Source: Anaeromicropila populeti
Lineage (GTDB): Bacteria > Bacillota > Clostridia > Lachnospirales > Lachnospiraceae
Assembly: GCF_900112775.1 (NCBI RefSeq)
Contig: NZ_FOYZ01000019.1
Coordinates: forward strand, 1-61,364
Direction: 5' to 3'
Length of the DNA: 61,364 nt
Part shown: positions 17,299 through 26,127 of the stretch, one piece after another
Layout of the letters: each line of letters begins with the position of its first letter
Position numbering within the stretch: position 1 is the stretch's first letter
Program-made: the position numbers and the translations under genes
The notes under the pieces: generated by a model
What the model was told of the DNA's origin: nothing
The model's database searches: none
Seen by the model: the letters and a program-made list of their open reading frames with translations, nothing else

Positions 17299-17865
17299 AT
17301 GAAAAAATATTTTCAGCTATGCCTGACCTTTATCAAAATCGGACTATTTTCCTTTGGTGGAGGCTATGCCATGATTCCACTGATAGAAAAAGAAATTGTA
17401 GAAAAAAATAACTGGATAAAAAGGGACGACTTACTTGACATGATTGCTATTTCAGAATCAACACCAGGGCCGATTGCAGTCAATCTGGCAACCTTTATCG
17501 GCTTTCAGTGTGGAGGTCTTCCAGGAGGAATTCTGGCAACTCTCAGCGTTGCCCTGCCTTCTTTTATTATTATTTTGGTACTGTCATCTATATTACGAAC
17601 ATCTGAATCATTGAAAACCGTTCAATATGCTTTTATTGGCATTCGTGCCGGCATCCTTGCCCTTATATTGAAGGCACTTATTTCCATGTACCAGTCCTGT
17701 CCAAAAACAACCTTCAGCTATTTTGTAATTGCAGCCGCCTTCTTTGCAAAAATCATTTTTCCAGCTCTTAGTGCAATTTATATTATTATCAGCTGCGGTT
17801 TAGCTGGTACCATTCATACCTTGCTGCTTCGTAATAAATGTATAAAAGGAGGCACCGGCCAATGA
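17299..17865 (+). CDS. Chromate transporter family protein, first half-size subunit
   Basis: A 188-residue membrane protein of the short-chain ChrA (CHR) family, with FIKIGLFSFGGGYAMIPLIEKE and the AISESTPGPIAVNLATFIG signature. The start at 17299 follows GGAGGAG. Bacterial short CHR proteins work as paired halves of opposite orientation; the partner follows with a 4-bp ATGA overlap. Chromate efflux is the family label, but the natural substrate in an anaerobe may be another oxyanion. Confidence 0.88.
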   Translation: MKKYFQLCLTFIKIGLFSFGGGYAMIPLIEKEIVEKNNWIKRDDLLDMIAISESTPGPIAVNLATFIGFQCGGLPGGILATLSVALPSFIIILVLSSILRTSESLKTVQYAFIGIRAGILALILKALISMYQSCPKTTFSYFVIAAAFFAKIIFPALSAIYIIISCGLAGTIHTLLLRNKCIKGGTGQ

Positions 17866-18416
17866 AATATCTTGACATATTCCTGGTATTCTTCAAAATT
17901 GGACTATTTTCTTTTGGCGGCGGCTATGCTATGATACCTCTAATTCAGTCAGAAGTTTTAGCAAGAAACTGGATGTCCTCTGAAGAAATAATTAATTTTA
18001 TTGCTGTTAGTGAAAGTACCCCTGGCTCCTTTGCCGTTAATATTGCAACCTATATTGGAAGTTCTACAGGTGGATTCCCAGGCGCCATCTTTGCCACCTT
18101 AGGAGTTATTCTTCCTTCCTTTCTCATTATTGCTCTGATTCAAAAAGGTTATTCAAAATTTCAGAACAGCATCTATGTAAAAGGCGCTATGTCTGGTCTT
18201 CACCCAGCCGTTATTGCAATGATTGGAACCGCCTTCCTGTCCGTTGGCGAAACAGTGGTAAAGCAAGATTTCTATTTATCATTATGCTGTGGCTTACTTT
18301 TCTTGCTTTCCTTTTTCCTTTTAAAGAAAAAACTGCATCCAATTGCAATTATCGTTTTGTGTGCAATAGCTGGTATTAGTATAGGTTTCATAGGGGAACA
18401 GTTTCATTTTCTATAA
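17862..18416 (+). CDS. Chromate transporter family protein, second half-size subunit
   Basis: A 184-residue paralogue of the preceding protein with the same FKIGLFSFGGGYAMIPLIQSE and AVSESTPGSFAVNIATYIG motifs. Its ATG overlaps the previous stop, with GGAGG inside the upstream gene, which indicates coupled translation and a 1:1 heteromer. A strong hairpin follows. Confidence 0.88.
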   Translation: MKYLDIFLVFFKIGLFSFGGGYAMIPLIQSEVLARNWMSSEEIINFIAVSESTPGSFAVNIATYIGSSTGGFPGAIFATLGVILPSFLIIALIQKGYSKFQNSIYVKGAMSGLHPAVIAMIGTAFLSVGETVVKQDFYLSLCCGLLFLLSFFLLKKKLHPIAIIVLCAIAGISIGFIGEQFHFL

Positions 18417-18430
18417 ATCACAAAAAAATA

Positions 18431-18481
18431 ATAGAACCAGAAGGAAACACAAGAAAGCATTTCTATTCCTTCTGATTCTAT
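18431..18481. terminator. Bidirectional terminator between converging genes
   Basis: ATAGAA-CAGAAGGAA (from 18431) pairs with TTCCTTCTG-TTCTAT (to 18481) around a 19-nt loop. It lies between the chromate transporter pair (+) and the arabinan operon (-), with A/T runs on both flanks. Confidence 0.6.
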
Positions 18482-18490
18482 ACTATTTTC

Positions 18491-18751
18491 TCACCACTTA
18501 GCTGGAGCTGTGGGGCAATAATTTTTTAAAATGGCAGCCCGCATCTCAACAAAACAGCCACAAATTTTGCACAGTCCATTTATAAGATTATCACAGTCTT
18601 TGCATATGTTCAGTCTTTCTTCATAAATTTCCTGATTCGCTTTGATTTCCTCATCTAAGTTTGCAAGATACGTATACATATTAGAAAAATATTCCTCTTC
18701 TGACATGTCACGAATGAGACATTTTTTACATACCCGCTGTTTGTATTCCAT
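18491..18751 (-). CDS. Small cysteine-rich protein (DUF6171-like)
   Basis: An 86-residue cytosolic protein with three Cys pairs or clusters (CKKC near the start, CKDCDNLINGLCKICGC in the middle, a final Cys), suggesting one or two zinc sites. It resembles the small DUF6171-type proteins of clostridia, with no known function. It follows the GH51 gene by 11 bp with its own GGAG site and is the last gene of the operon. Confidence 0.6.
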   Translation of the reverse strand: MEYKQRVCKKCLIRDMSEEEYFSNMYTYLANLDEEIKANQEIYEERLNICKDCDNLINGLCKICGCFVEMRAAILKNYCPTAPAKW

Positions 18752-18762
18752 GAAATGGCTCC

Positions 18763-20265
18763 TTATTGAATTGCAATATGAATCACACTACAAGCTGGTA
18801 TTTCAAATTTAATTCCCTGATCTGTCAGTTCAATTTTATTAAATTCTACTGTATGAACAGCCTCTGGTTCCTCAAAAGTATTTTTAGCCCGCATCTCATT
18901 TACCAGAATTTCACCTGTTACAGATTCTACTTTCTTATCTATAATAGTCGTGTCAATGGTAAAGGCTTCCTCCACAGAAAGATTGGCAACGGTTATATGA
19001 ATCGTTCCCTCCTCATCTACTGATACAGATTCGCTTAAATTTGGAACCATCCATTCTTTTTCTAAACCAACTTCTTTTGTCTCAATTGAGCTATCCAGTA
19101 AGGTACTGCCCTGATGATATTTATACATATTAAATACATGATAAGTTGGTGTTTTAATCATCTTTTCTCCCTCTGTCAAAATAACAGACTGAAGAACATT
19201 TACTAATTGAGCAATATTAGCCATTTTTACTCGGTCACAATTCTTATTGAATAAATTCAGATTAATCCCAGCTACCAATGCATCACGCATTGTATTCTGC
19301 TGATATAAAAATCCTGGATTCGTTCCTGGTTCACATGTAAACCATGTCCCCCATTCATCAATAATCATACCAATATTTTTATCTGGATCGTACTTGTCCA
19401 TGATTGCTCCATGACGTTTAATCAATGTTTCCATATACAGTGTTTTTTTCAGAGTCTTGTACCAGACTTTTTCATCAAAATCAGTTGCACTCCCCTTAAT
19501 TTCCCATCCTTCTGGATGTGTGTAATAATGAAGTGACAACCCATCCATAAAACCATGTTGGAAAGGCAAAGAATGTTTAAAGCACGTTTTCATTACACCT
19601 TCTGTCCATTCATAATCATCCACATTTGCACCGCAGGCAATTTTTTTAATTCGCTTACCATGCTTATAATCTCTTACATAGGTCTGATAACGTCTATATT
19701 CATTTGCATAATGCTCTGGATTCATATTTCCACCACAGCCCCAGTTTTCATTTCCAACTCCAAAAAACTCAACATCCCAAGCTTCCTCATGCCCATTTGC
19801 TTTACGAAGTTCAGCCATTGGGGAAACACCTTCAAATGTTAAATACTCCACCCATTCAGACATTTCTCTTACTGTACCGCTGCCCAGATTTCCATTAATA
19901 TAAACCTCACACCCTAATTGACGGCAAAGTTCCATAAATTCATGTGTTCCAAAGCTGTTATCCTCTACCACACCGCCCCAATGTGTATTTATCATTTTCT
20001 TTCTTGTTTCCTTAGGACCAATTCCATCCATCCAGTGATATTCATCAGCAAAGCAGCCACCTGGCCAGCGAAGGACTGGAATTTTCATTTCTTTTAGTGC
20101 TTCCACAACATCCGTTCTCATTCCGTTTGTATTGGGAATCTCACTATTTTCTCCTACATATAAACCTTCGTAAATGCATCTTCCTAAATGCTCTGAAAAA
20201 TGTCCGTATATTTCTTTTTCAATTTTACCCTTTTTTCTCCCTGGGTGAATCACTAATTTTGCCAT
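18763..20265 (-). CDS. abfA: Intracellular alpha-L-arabinofuranosidase, GH51
   Basis: A 500-residue cytosolic enzyme of standard GH51 length without a signal peptide. The acid/base Glu173 lies in GVGNENWG and the nucleophile Glu304 in IIDEWGTWF; the [12 protein letters not shown] loop is conserved. It releases L-arabinose from imported arabino-oligosaccharides. Being the penultimate gene of the transporter operon, it fits as the cytosolic end of the pathway. Confidence 0.95.
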   Translation of the reverse strand: MAKLVIHPGRKKGKIEKEIYGHFSEHLGRCIYEGLYVGENSEIPNTNGMRTDVVEALKEMKIPVLRWPGGCFADEYHWMDGIGPKETRKKMINTHWGGVVEDNSFGTHEFMELCRQLGCEVYINGNLGSGTVREMSEWVEYLTFEGVSPMAELRKANGHEEAWDVEFFGVGNENWGCGGNMNPEHYANEYRRYQTYVRDYKHGKRIKKIACGANVDDYEWTEGVMKTCFKHSLPFQHGFMDGLSLHYYTHPEGWEIKGSATDFDEKVWYKTLKKTLYMETLIKRHGAIMDKYDPDKNIGMIIDEWGTWFTCEPGTNPGFLYQQNTMRDALVAGINLNLFNKNCDRVKMANIAQLVNVLQSVILTEGEKMIKTPTYHVFNMYKYHQGSTLLDSSIETKEVGLEKEWMVPNLSESVSVDEEGTIHITVANLSVEEAFTIDTTIIDKKVESVTGEILVNEMRAKNTFEEPEAVHTVEFNKIELTDQGIKFEIPACSVIHIAIQ

Positions 20266-20346
20266 ATTGATACCTTAACCTTTCCACTTTCTTTTAAATA
20301 TTTTGAAGTGCCCATCATGAATTGCATAATGGACACTATAGTATTT

Positions 20347-21855
20347 CTATTCACCAAAACAAGCTGTCATAGCTTCTTGATTATATGTGTTTGCTTTTTC
20401 TTCTAACTCAGCTGCATAATCCGCTGCATTTTTTCCATCTATACGAACTGAATCTTCAATCCCTGCATAAGCTTCAGCAATAAAGTTTACAAATCCAGGA
20501 ATTTGTGTATCACCAAATGGTATTACATTTATACACTTTTCAAAGAATGCATCAAAATATGGACCATATTTCAAATCTTCCTCAGTTGCATTTTCTTTTT
20601 CTGCTGATGGATAGAACGCTTTGATTCCGTCCCAAATTGTTTCGTCTAAAGTAATAGGCAATGGCATAGATTGTCTGAAAATATCTACTCCTGCTTCATC
20701 CTTTAATGTGCTGTAAGCTTCCAGCTTGTATTTCCAGCCTTCTGATCCCCATCCCATCCATTTTAATAATTCATATGCTTCTCTTGGATGTTCTGTTCCT
20801 GATGAAATACCGCCAAAATCAAGTACACCAAATACATTTTTAGAACCAGAACCTTCTACTACTGGTGTTGTATAAGGTACAAACTCAATACCTTTTGCTT
20901 TATACTCATCTGTATCAAATAAGTTAAGATATGTCCACCATGCATCTAATTGAAATCCTAATTTTCCTGAGTTACCAGCCCACGCTGTTCTGTCTCCCAG
21001 CCAAGCTTCATTTTCATCAGTATCAAAATATGGAGCATGATATTTACCATTTACTAATTCAGCCCACTGATTCACACCTTTTGCCCAGTTTTCCATATGG
21101 AATGACGTTCCGTCCCATCCAAATTCACCAATACAATTTGGATCAGCGGCTACTGGATAGTAAGTTACGATAGAATGAAACTGATTAAATCCATAAATTC
21201 CATCACTTGGAGATGTTACCGCTTTAAATGAATTAATCATTTCATCCCAAGACCAATCAGTAGAAGGCATTTCAACATTTAATTTATCAAAAACTGCCAT
21301 ATCTGCATAAATTGCATCTGGGAAGAATTTCATAGGTGAAGCGTACTTTTTATCTGTTCCATAATACCCCATTTTTGCTTCATTAATAGTTGGTAAAACA
21401 TTTTGACTTTCTGGATCTGTTTCCCAGTATTCTGTCATATCCCCAAGTAATTGGTTAGATAAAGCAAAATCACAATTACCAAGAATCATCATACAATCCG
21501 GTGTTTCACCGTTATTTACCATGTTAAGTAATGTATTGTTGTACTCTGCATCTGCTGGATAGTATTGCGTTTCTACTGTAATATTTGGATACTTTTCCAT
21601 AAACTTCTCAGCCAGATAAGGAACCAATGTCGCATTGTCAAAATGCACATAAGTAAGTGTAATATTCTCAGTTGTCATTTCTGGTAAACCTGCTGGTTCT
21701 TCTGTCGCTGCTTCTGTTTCTGCTGCCTCAGTTTCTGTTACCGTTGTGTCATTGGTATCTTCTTCTTTTACAGTACTTTTTGCACAGCTTGTAAACATTG
21801 TAATTGATAATGTTAAAACCATCAACAAGCTTATCATTTTTTTCATATTTCTCAT
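20347..21855 (-). CDS. ABC transporter substrate-binding lipoprotein (carbohydrate)
   Basis: A 502-residue lipoprotein: signal peptide with FTSC lipobox (Cys24), a low-complexity E/T-rich tether (about 30-55), then a type 1 sugar-binding fold with WSWDEMINSF and EAYELLKWMGWGSEG family motifs. It delivers oligosaccharide, presumably arabino-oligosaccharide, to the permease pair just upstream. AGGAGGA precedes the start. No ATPase gene is present in the locus, so a shared MsmX-type ATPase encoded elsewhere must energise it. Confidence 0.92.
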   Translation of the reverse strand: MRNMKKMISLLMVLTLSITMFTSCAKSTVKEEDTNDTTVTETEAAETEAATEEPAGLPEMTTENITLTYVHFDNATLVPYLAEKFMEKYPNITVETQYYPADAEYNNTLLNMVNNGETPDCMMILGNCDFALSNQLLGDMTEYWETDPESQNVLPTINEAKMGYYGTDKKYASPMKFFPDAIYADMAVFDKLNVEMPSTDWSWDEMINSFKAVTSPSDGIYGFNQFHSIVTYYPVAADPNCIGEFGWDGTSFHMENWAKGVNQWAELVNGKYHAPYFDTDENEAWLGDRTAWAGNSGKLGFQLDAWWTYLNLFDTDEYKAKGIEFVPYTTPVVEGSGSKNVFGVLDFGGISSGTEHPREAYELLKWMGWGSEGWKYKLEAYSTLKDEAGVDIFRQSMPLPITLDETIWDGIKAFYPSAEKENATEEDLKYGPYFDAFFEKCINVIPFGDTQIPGFVNFIAEAYAGIEDSVRIDGKNAADYAAELEEKANTYNQEAMTACFGE

Positions 21856-21924
21856 AAAAATCTCCTCCTATTTTTTATAAAAATTATTTATGACTACTCA
21901 TATTTTTCATGATAAAAAATATGA

Positions 21925-22890
21925 TTATTCACCTGTAATACCTGTGCGATCAACACTTTCTACAAATTGACGCTGTAATATAAAATACATAATCAGTAAT
22001 GGTAAAATGCTCAACATGGTACCCGCCATTTTTATTGATTCATTTAGACTTAACATGCTGTTTCCTGATACACTGGCTTGAGCTGAATAAGTATCTGCAA
22101 AGTTTTTCAATGATACAACCAACGTAGTCCAGTCACTTTTTGATACGGCACCGCAAACATATAGTTGTGTTAAATAAGACTCATTCCAATACCATACAAT
22201 GGAAAAGAGAAATACAACAAGTATTGCTGGTGCCGCAGATGGTATTGCAATTTTTACAAAAGCTTTAAAATGTCCTGCACCATCTATTTTTGAGGCTTCA
22301 ATTAATGCCTGGGGTACCTGCTTAAAAAACTGATAAAAAATCAATATAAAAATCTGGCTCTTTAGTCCTTGTCCTAAAAAAGCTGGAAAAATAAATGCTT
22401 TTAAGGAATTGAGAATTTTCAAATCAGAATACCATACATAGTTTGGCATCATAGTTACCTGGGGAGGAAGAATAAAAGAAAAAATCAAAATAGCCATCAT
22501 AATCTTCTTCCCTTTAAAATCATATCTTGCAAAACCATATCCGATTATCGAACACATAACAACATTCAGTAAAGTGGGGATGCCTGCAATTATTACTGAT
22601 TGTACAAACGTTTTCCAAAAGTTCATGGATTTTGCCGCATTTACATAATTGGTAAGGTAAAACTTACTAGGCAGCCAATTAACGGAAGTATCAAGTAAAT
22701 CATCAATTGGCATAAAACTCCGGCTAATCATATACAACAGTGGATATAAGTAAACAAACCCAATACAAATTAGTAATAAATAAATAATTCCCAGCTTTCC
22801 TATTCCCTGCTTGTCTTTCGAGCCTAACATAACTTTTCGGAATTTATCTCTATTGAAGACTGGCATTTTTATTCCTGTTCTTTCTTTCAT
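21925..22890 (-). CDS. ABC sugar permease, MalG/AraQ type
   Basis: A 321-residue inner-membrane permease with six predicted helices and the EAA loop ALIEASKIDGAGHFKAFVKIAIP, which contacts the ATPase. Its start lies 41 bp inside the upstream permease gene with AAGGGGG as ribosome site, indicating tight coupling. It pairs with the 22850-23854 permease and the 20347 binding protein. Confidence 0.92.
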   Translation of the reverse strand: MKERTGIKMPVFNRDKFRKVMLGSKDKQGIGKLGIIYLLLICIGFVYLYPLLYMISRSFMPIDDLLDTSVNWLPSKFYLTNYVNAAKSMNFWKTFVQSVIIAGIPTLLNVVMCSIIGYGFARYDFKGKKIMMAILIFSFILPPQVTMMPNYVWYSDLKILNSLKAFIFPAFLGQGLKSQIFILIFYQFFKQVPQALIEASKIDGAGHFKAFVKIAIPSAAPAILVVFLFSIVWYWNESYLTQLYVCGAVSKSDWTTLVVSLKNFADTYSAQASVSGNSMLSLNESIKMAGTMLSILPLLIMYFILQRQFVESVDRTGITGE

Positions 22891-23854
22891 ACCGTTCCCC
22901 CTTCCTGCGTGTTTTCTTCAGTGCCCTTTCTTGGCGTTTTTGCATTTTTCTAAATGACTTTGCTTTCTTTTCATAAATATCCTTCTTTACAATAAAGAGA
23001 ACTGCTACAACAGCAACCAGAATAGTTACAATAATAGCATACATCCATGCCATGGCTGAAGCGTATCCATATCCACGACTGACATCAAACATAGCACTCT
23101 GGATTAATACAATAATTTCATTTTGTTCGTTATTGGATAAGAAAATAACTGTATACACAGCATTTAGCAAAAGCATTGGCTTAATAGTAGGTAGTGTTAT
23201 CTTCCAAAATTCTTCCCACAACGAACTTCCATCTATTTTGGCAGCTTCATATAAAGAAGTGTCTATTTTTTGTACTGCTGCCAGAAAAATAAGAATTTGA
23301 ACACCCGAATACCATAAAATCATAATCATATTACTAAATAAATCTGTAATTGACTGTGCCAACATACCTGGCAGATATTGATCTAGTACTTGATAAATCA
23401 TAGTTACATTCATTGCTGGTATAGATGCAGCGCCCTGCTCTGCCAGCTGTCCCATAACAGGACCACTTGCAATGATTACCGGCAGAAAGAATACTAGTCT
23501 GAACAAACCCTTCCACCGGATTTTACTATTTAAAAGTAATGCAATGATTAAAGCAAATACTACTATAACGGGAACTGCCAGAAGGGTATTGATTGCGTAT
23601 CCTGTTAAAGCAGTTGGAAATTCCACATCTCTTTGCCATATATCCAAATAATTTTTTAAAGCAACTGGAGTTAATATCCTTCCTTTTGGTGTCATCTTAA
23701 TTTTATAAAAGGCATACTGGAAGGACTGGATAAGGGGATATATTACAAAAAGCAAAGTTCCTATAATCCAAGGAAGTACAAACAGATATCCAACACGTCC
23801 TTCTCGTTTCTTAAGGCGGCCAGGTTTTAATTTTTTCACTTTTTCTCTACTCAT
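22850..23854 (-). CDS. ABC sugar permease, MalF/AraP type
   Basis: A 334-residue membrane permease with the EAA motif SLYEAAKIDGSSLWEEFWKITLP and an FVLPWIIGTLLFVIYPLIQS first helix. The C-terminal 40 residues are very basic (KAKSFRKMQKRQERALKKTRRKGERYERKNRNKN broken here: KAKSFRKMQ, RQERALKKTRRKG), longer than in most relatives and overlapping the next gene. Its ATG overlaps the DUF5696 stop by 4 bp. Confidence 0.92.
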   Translation of the reverse strand: MSREKVKKLKPGRLKKREGRVGYLFVLPWIIGTLLFVIYPLIQSFQYAFYKIKMTPKGRILTPVALKNYLDIWQRDVEFPTALTGYAINTLLAVPVIVVFALIIALLLNSKIRWKGLFRLVFFLPVIIASGPVMGQLAEQGAASIPAMNVTMIYQVLDQYLPGMLAQSITDLFSNMIMILWYSGVQILIFLAAVQKIDTSLYEAAKIDGSSLWEEFWKITLPTIKPMLLLNAVYTVIFLSNNEQNEIIVLIQSAMFDVSRGYGYASAMAWMYAIIVTILVAVVAVLFIVKKDIYEKKAKSFRKMQKRQERALKKTRRKGERYERKNRNKNASLQ

Positions 23855-26127
23855 TCCTTCACCACCTTATATGACATTGCTTCTACGGATACACCCTCTT
23901 CCGTTTTCTGCTGTTCAGAATAATTTACATAAATTTTAATACCGTTACTATAAGAAACAATGGTAACACCAGAAGACATTTTTTCATGCTCCGTAATATA
24001 AGCACCTTTTACCGCTTCATTTACTTCTTTTAGTTTTTGATAATAATCTATTATTTCATCTTTATATACACTATACTTAGATGAGTATACATCACAAGAA
24101 TTAGTATATAATAACTTGACTGGATCTTCCCACGTCAGGTAAAAGGATGGATAGATGCCTGTTTCTACTAATTCCAAAAAGTATTTCTGCTTGTTCGCCT
24201 CAAAATTGATATAGTCCCCATACATCGGGATAACCCCTTTTAAAGCAATGGATAAAAACGGCACATCTTGATCCGTATAAATGTAATCCGAAGACCCAGT
24301 AGGAATATTATTAATTGCAGATGCGTATTTCCACAAATAAGCAAAAGGTTCTTCCAATACTAAATCCATGGTTCCATTTAATGTTTCAAACATTCTCGCG
24401 TAGGTATTTGCTGTTTCCAAACGATTATATGTCTGACCACTATAGGTATAAGAGAAAAGCTCATTGGTTACACCAGAAACCGCCAGTTTGTCAATCCCTT
24501 CTTTTTTATAGCTTTGCATCAGACTGTCCATATTCTCTAAAGTCTTAGAAGGAGTTAGATAAACCATTGTTTCATACACATCTTTATACGTATCTTCTTC
24601 AAATAATCTCTTATCCATCTTCTTAATAACGTTAAAGGTTGTATTACTCGTATCTGGGTTTGCTCTTAGTGCATCTTGGTACAAATAGAAATCCACTCCC
24701 ATATCCTTCATACTTTCTACCAGTCTGGTTACACCACTTGTACCACCAATACTGTTGTCGGCCTTGTATTTGGTAACAGGAAGATTATATAGACCTCCCT
24801 TTTGCCAGCCACGGTACACAGCTAATATATCTGTAACCTCCTGCTTGTTAAGATCTTCGATTATTTCTTTTACTTGCTTAGTTGTAGTTACAGGAACATC
24901 TTTTTTAAAGATCATCCAGTTTTCTACATCATTAGCAAGGATATCAAGTCGTATCTTAAAGTCATCTTCTTTTTCTGCTAAACCAGCATCCTCTAGTAAA
25001 TATGCTCTGTATTTTTCAGCAAGCCCCACATAATTGGCTTCGTCCTCACGAACTAATGCAAATCTTACCCGAATGTTACTGTGGGTACGTTCTTTTTCTA
25101 CTATAGTAGTGGAACCACCGGATTTACTGGTTGGCTGAACATACACCTGTCTCAACCTGAACTTTGAAGTAATCCAGTTGTAATCTGTGTATGCACCATT
25201 AGGATATGCTTCTATAGCTGCATCAAATGAACCTTCTTCGATAATTCCCAGGTACCCAAGCTTTGTATCTGTGTGAACCATCCCGAATACAGGTGCCATA
25301 ATATACTCCGAGTTGTTTACGGTCTGAAACTTATCCCAAAACAGTGAAAGCACATAAGATTCATCAAATCCAATATTTTCACCATACACCTTTTGAGAAA
25401 AACCAGAGCTGTATTTTCCTTCGTTATCTTCCAAATATATTAATGCACCATTTCCATCTGGAATAAACATATATCCCTGCCGTTCCCCTAAATAAGTATT
25501 TCCCATAAACGGGTACACATATATGTTACCTATTTTATACTGTTCTGAAGTTTCTTTAATGGACGAATCTGGTATCGTCACGGTAAACCCTTTTTCTGTC
25601 AATGTACCCTTAACTTCTAAGCTAAATCCATATTTTTCGTAGGATATTTCTGCAAGAAAACCATCTCCAATTAAGGACACTGACACCTCTGCTTCATTTA
25701 AAAGACTTACTCTGGTCAATTGTGTAGAAACATTGTCAATTACTTCCAGCACAATACCTGACTGCATAAAATTTTTCCATGATTCATTGGTTTTCCCATC
25801 ATCCTCTGCGGTTGATTCCAACATTGCTCCTGTAGTCTTATCCACAATAATAACTGATAATGTATTTTCTTGAAGATATAATTGGTAATCCTCAGTTTCT
25901 GCAATTAATCTATGTTCTTTTATTGTTTGATTGGAATTTTTAAATGGATTTGGTTCCGACTCTCTGGCATCCTCTGCCCCGGCTGTTTCTACAATATTTA
26001 TAAACTCTGCTTTTTTATTCTGCACCTTATCTGAGCTTATGGTTTTATATAAAACTCCAGCTCCAATCAGAACCAGTAACAATATACTAACAAACAGATA
26101 TTTTATTGTTTTCCCTTTACGTTTCAA
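23851..26127 (-). CDS. Membrane-anchored DUF5696 protein
   Basis: A 758-residue protein read from a TTG at 26127, chosen because GGAGAGGTGG lies 9 nt upstream; an earlier TTG at 26151 lacks a site. An N-terminal helix (about 6-25) anchors it outside the cell. About 70-350 looks like a large beta-sandwich. About 350-680 alternates helix and strand in a barrel-like way, with DILAVYRGWQKGG, DFYLYQDALRANP and YLTWEDPVKLL as polar candidate active-site segments. A small beta domain ends the chain. It is annotated only as DUF5696. Such genes accompany YIP1 proteins and sugar ABC genes in Firmicutes. The layout resembles glycosidases, but no family motif is certain. Confidence 0.75.
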   Translation of the reverse strand: MKRKGKTIKYLFVSILLLVLIGAGVLYKTISSDKVQNKKAEFINIVETAGAEDARESEPNPFKNSNQTIKEHRLIAETEDYQLYLQENTLSVIIVDKTTGAMLESTAEDDGKTNESWKNFMQSGIVLEVIDNVSTQLTRVSLLNEAEVSVSLIGDGFLAEISYEKYGFSLEVKGTLTEKGFTVTIPDSSIKETSEQYKIGNIYVYPFMGNTYLGERQGYMFIPDGNGALIYLEDNEGKYSSGFSQKVYGENIGFDESYVLSLFWDKFQTVNNSEYIMAPVFGMVHTDTKLGYLGIIEEGSFDAAIEAYPNGAYTDYNWITSKFRLRQVYVQPTSKSGGSTTIVEKERTHSNIRVRFALVREDEANYVGLAEKYRAYLLEDAGLAEKEDDFKIRLDILANDVENWMIFKKDVPVTTTKQVKEIIEDLNKQEVTDILAVYRGWQKGGLYNLPVTKYKADNSIGGTSGVTRLVESMKDMGVDFYLYQDALRANPDTSNTTFNVIKKMDKRLFEEDTYKDVYETMVYLTPSKTLENMDSLMQSYKKEGIDKLAVSGVTNELFSYTYSGQTYNRLETANTYARMFETLNGTMDLVLEEPFAYLWKYASAINNIPTGSSDYIYTDQDVPFLSIALKGVIPMYGDYINFEANKQKYFLELVETGIYPSFYLTWEDPVKLLYTNSCDVYSSKYSVYKDEIIDYYQKLKEVNEAVKGAYITEHEKMSSGVTIVSYSNGIKIYVNYSEQQKTEEGVSVEAMSYKVVKE

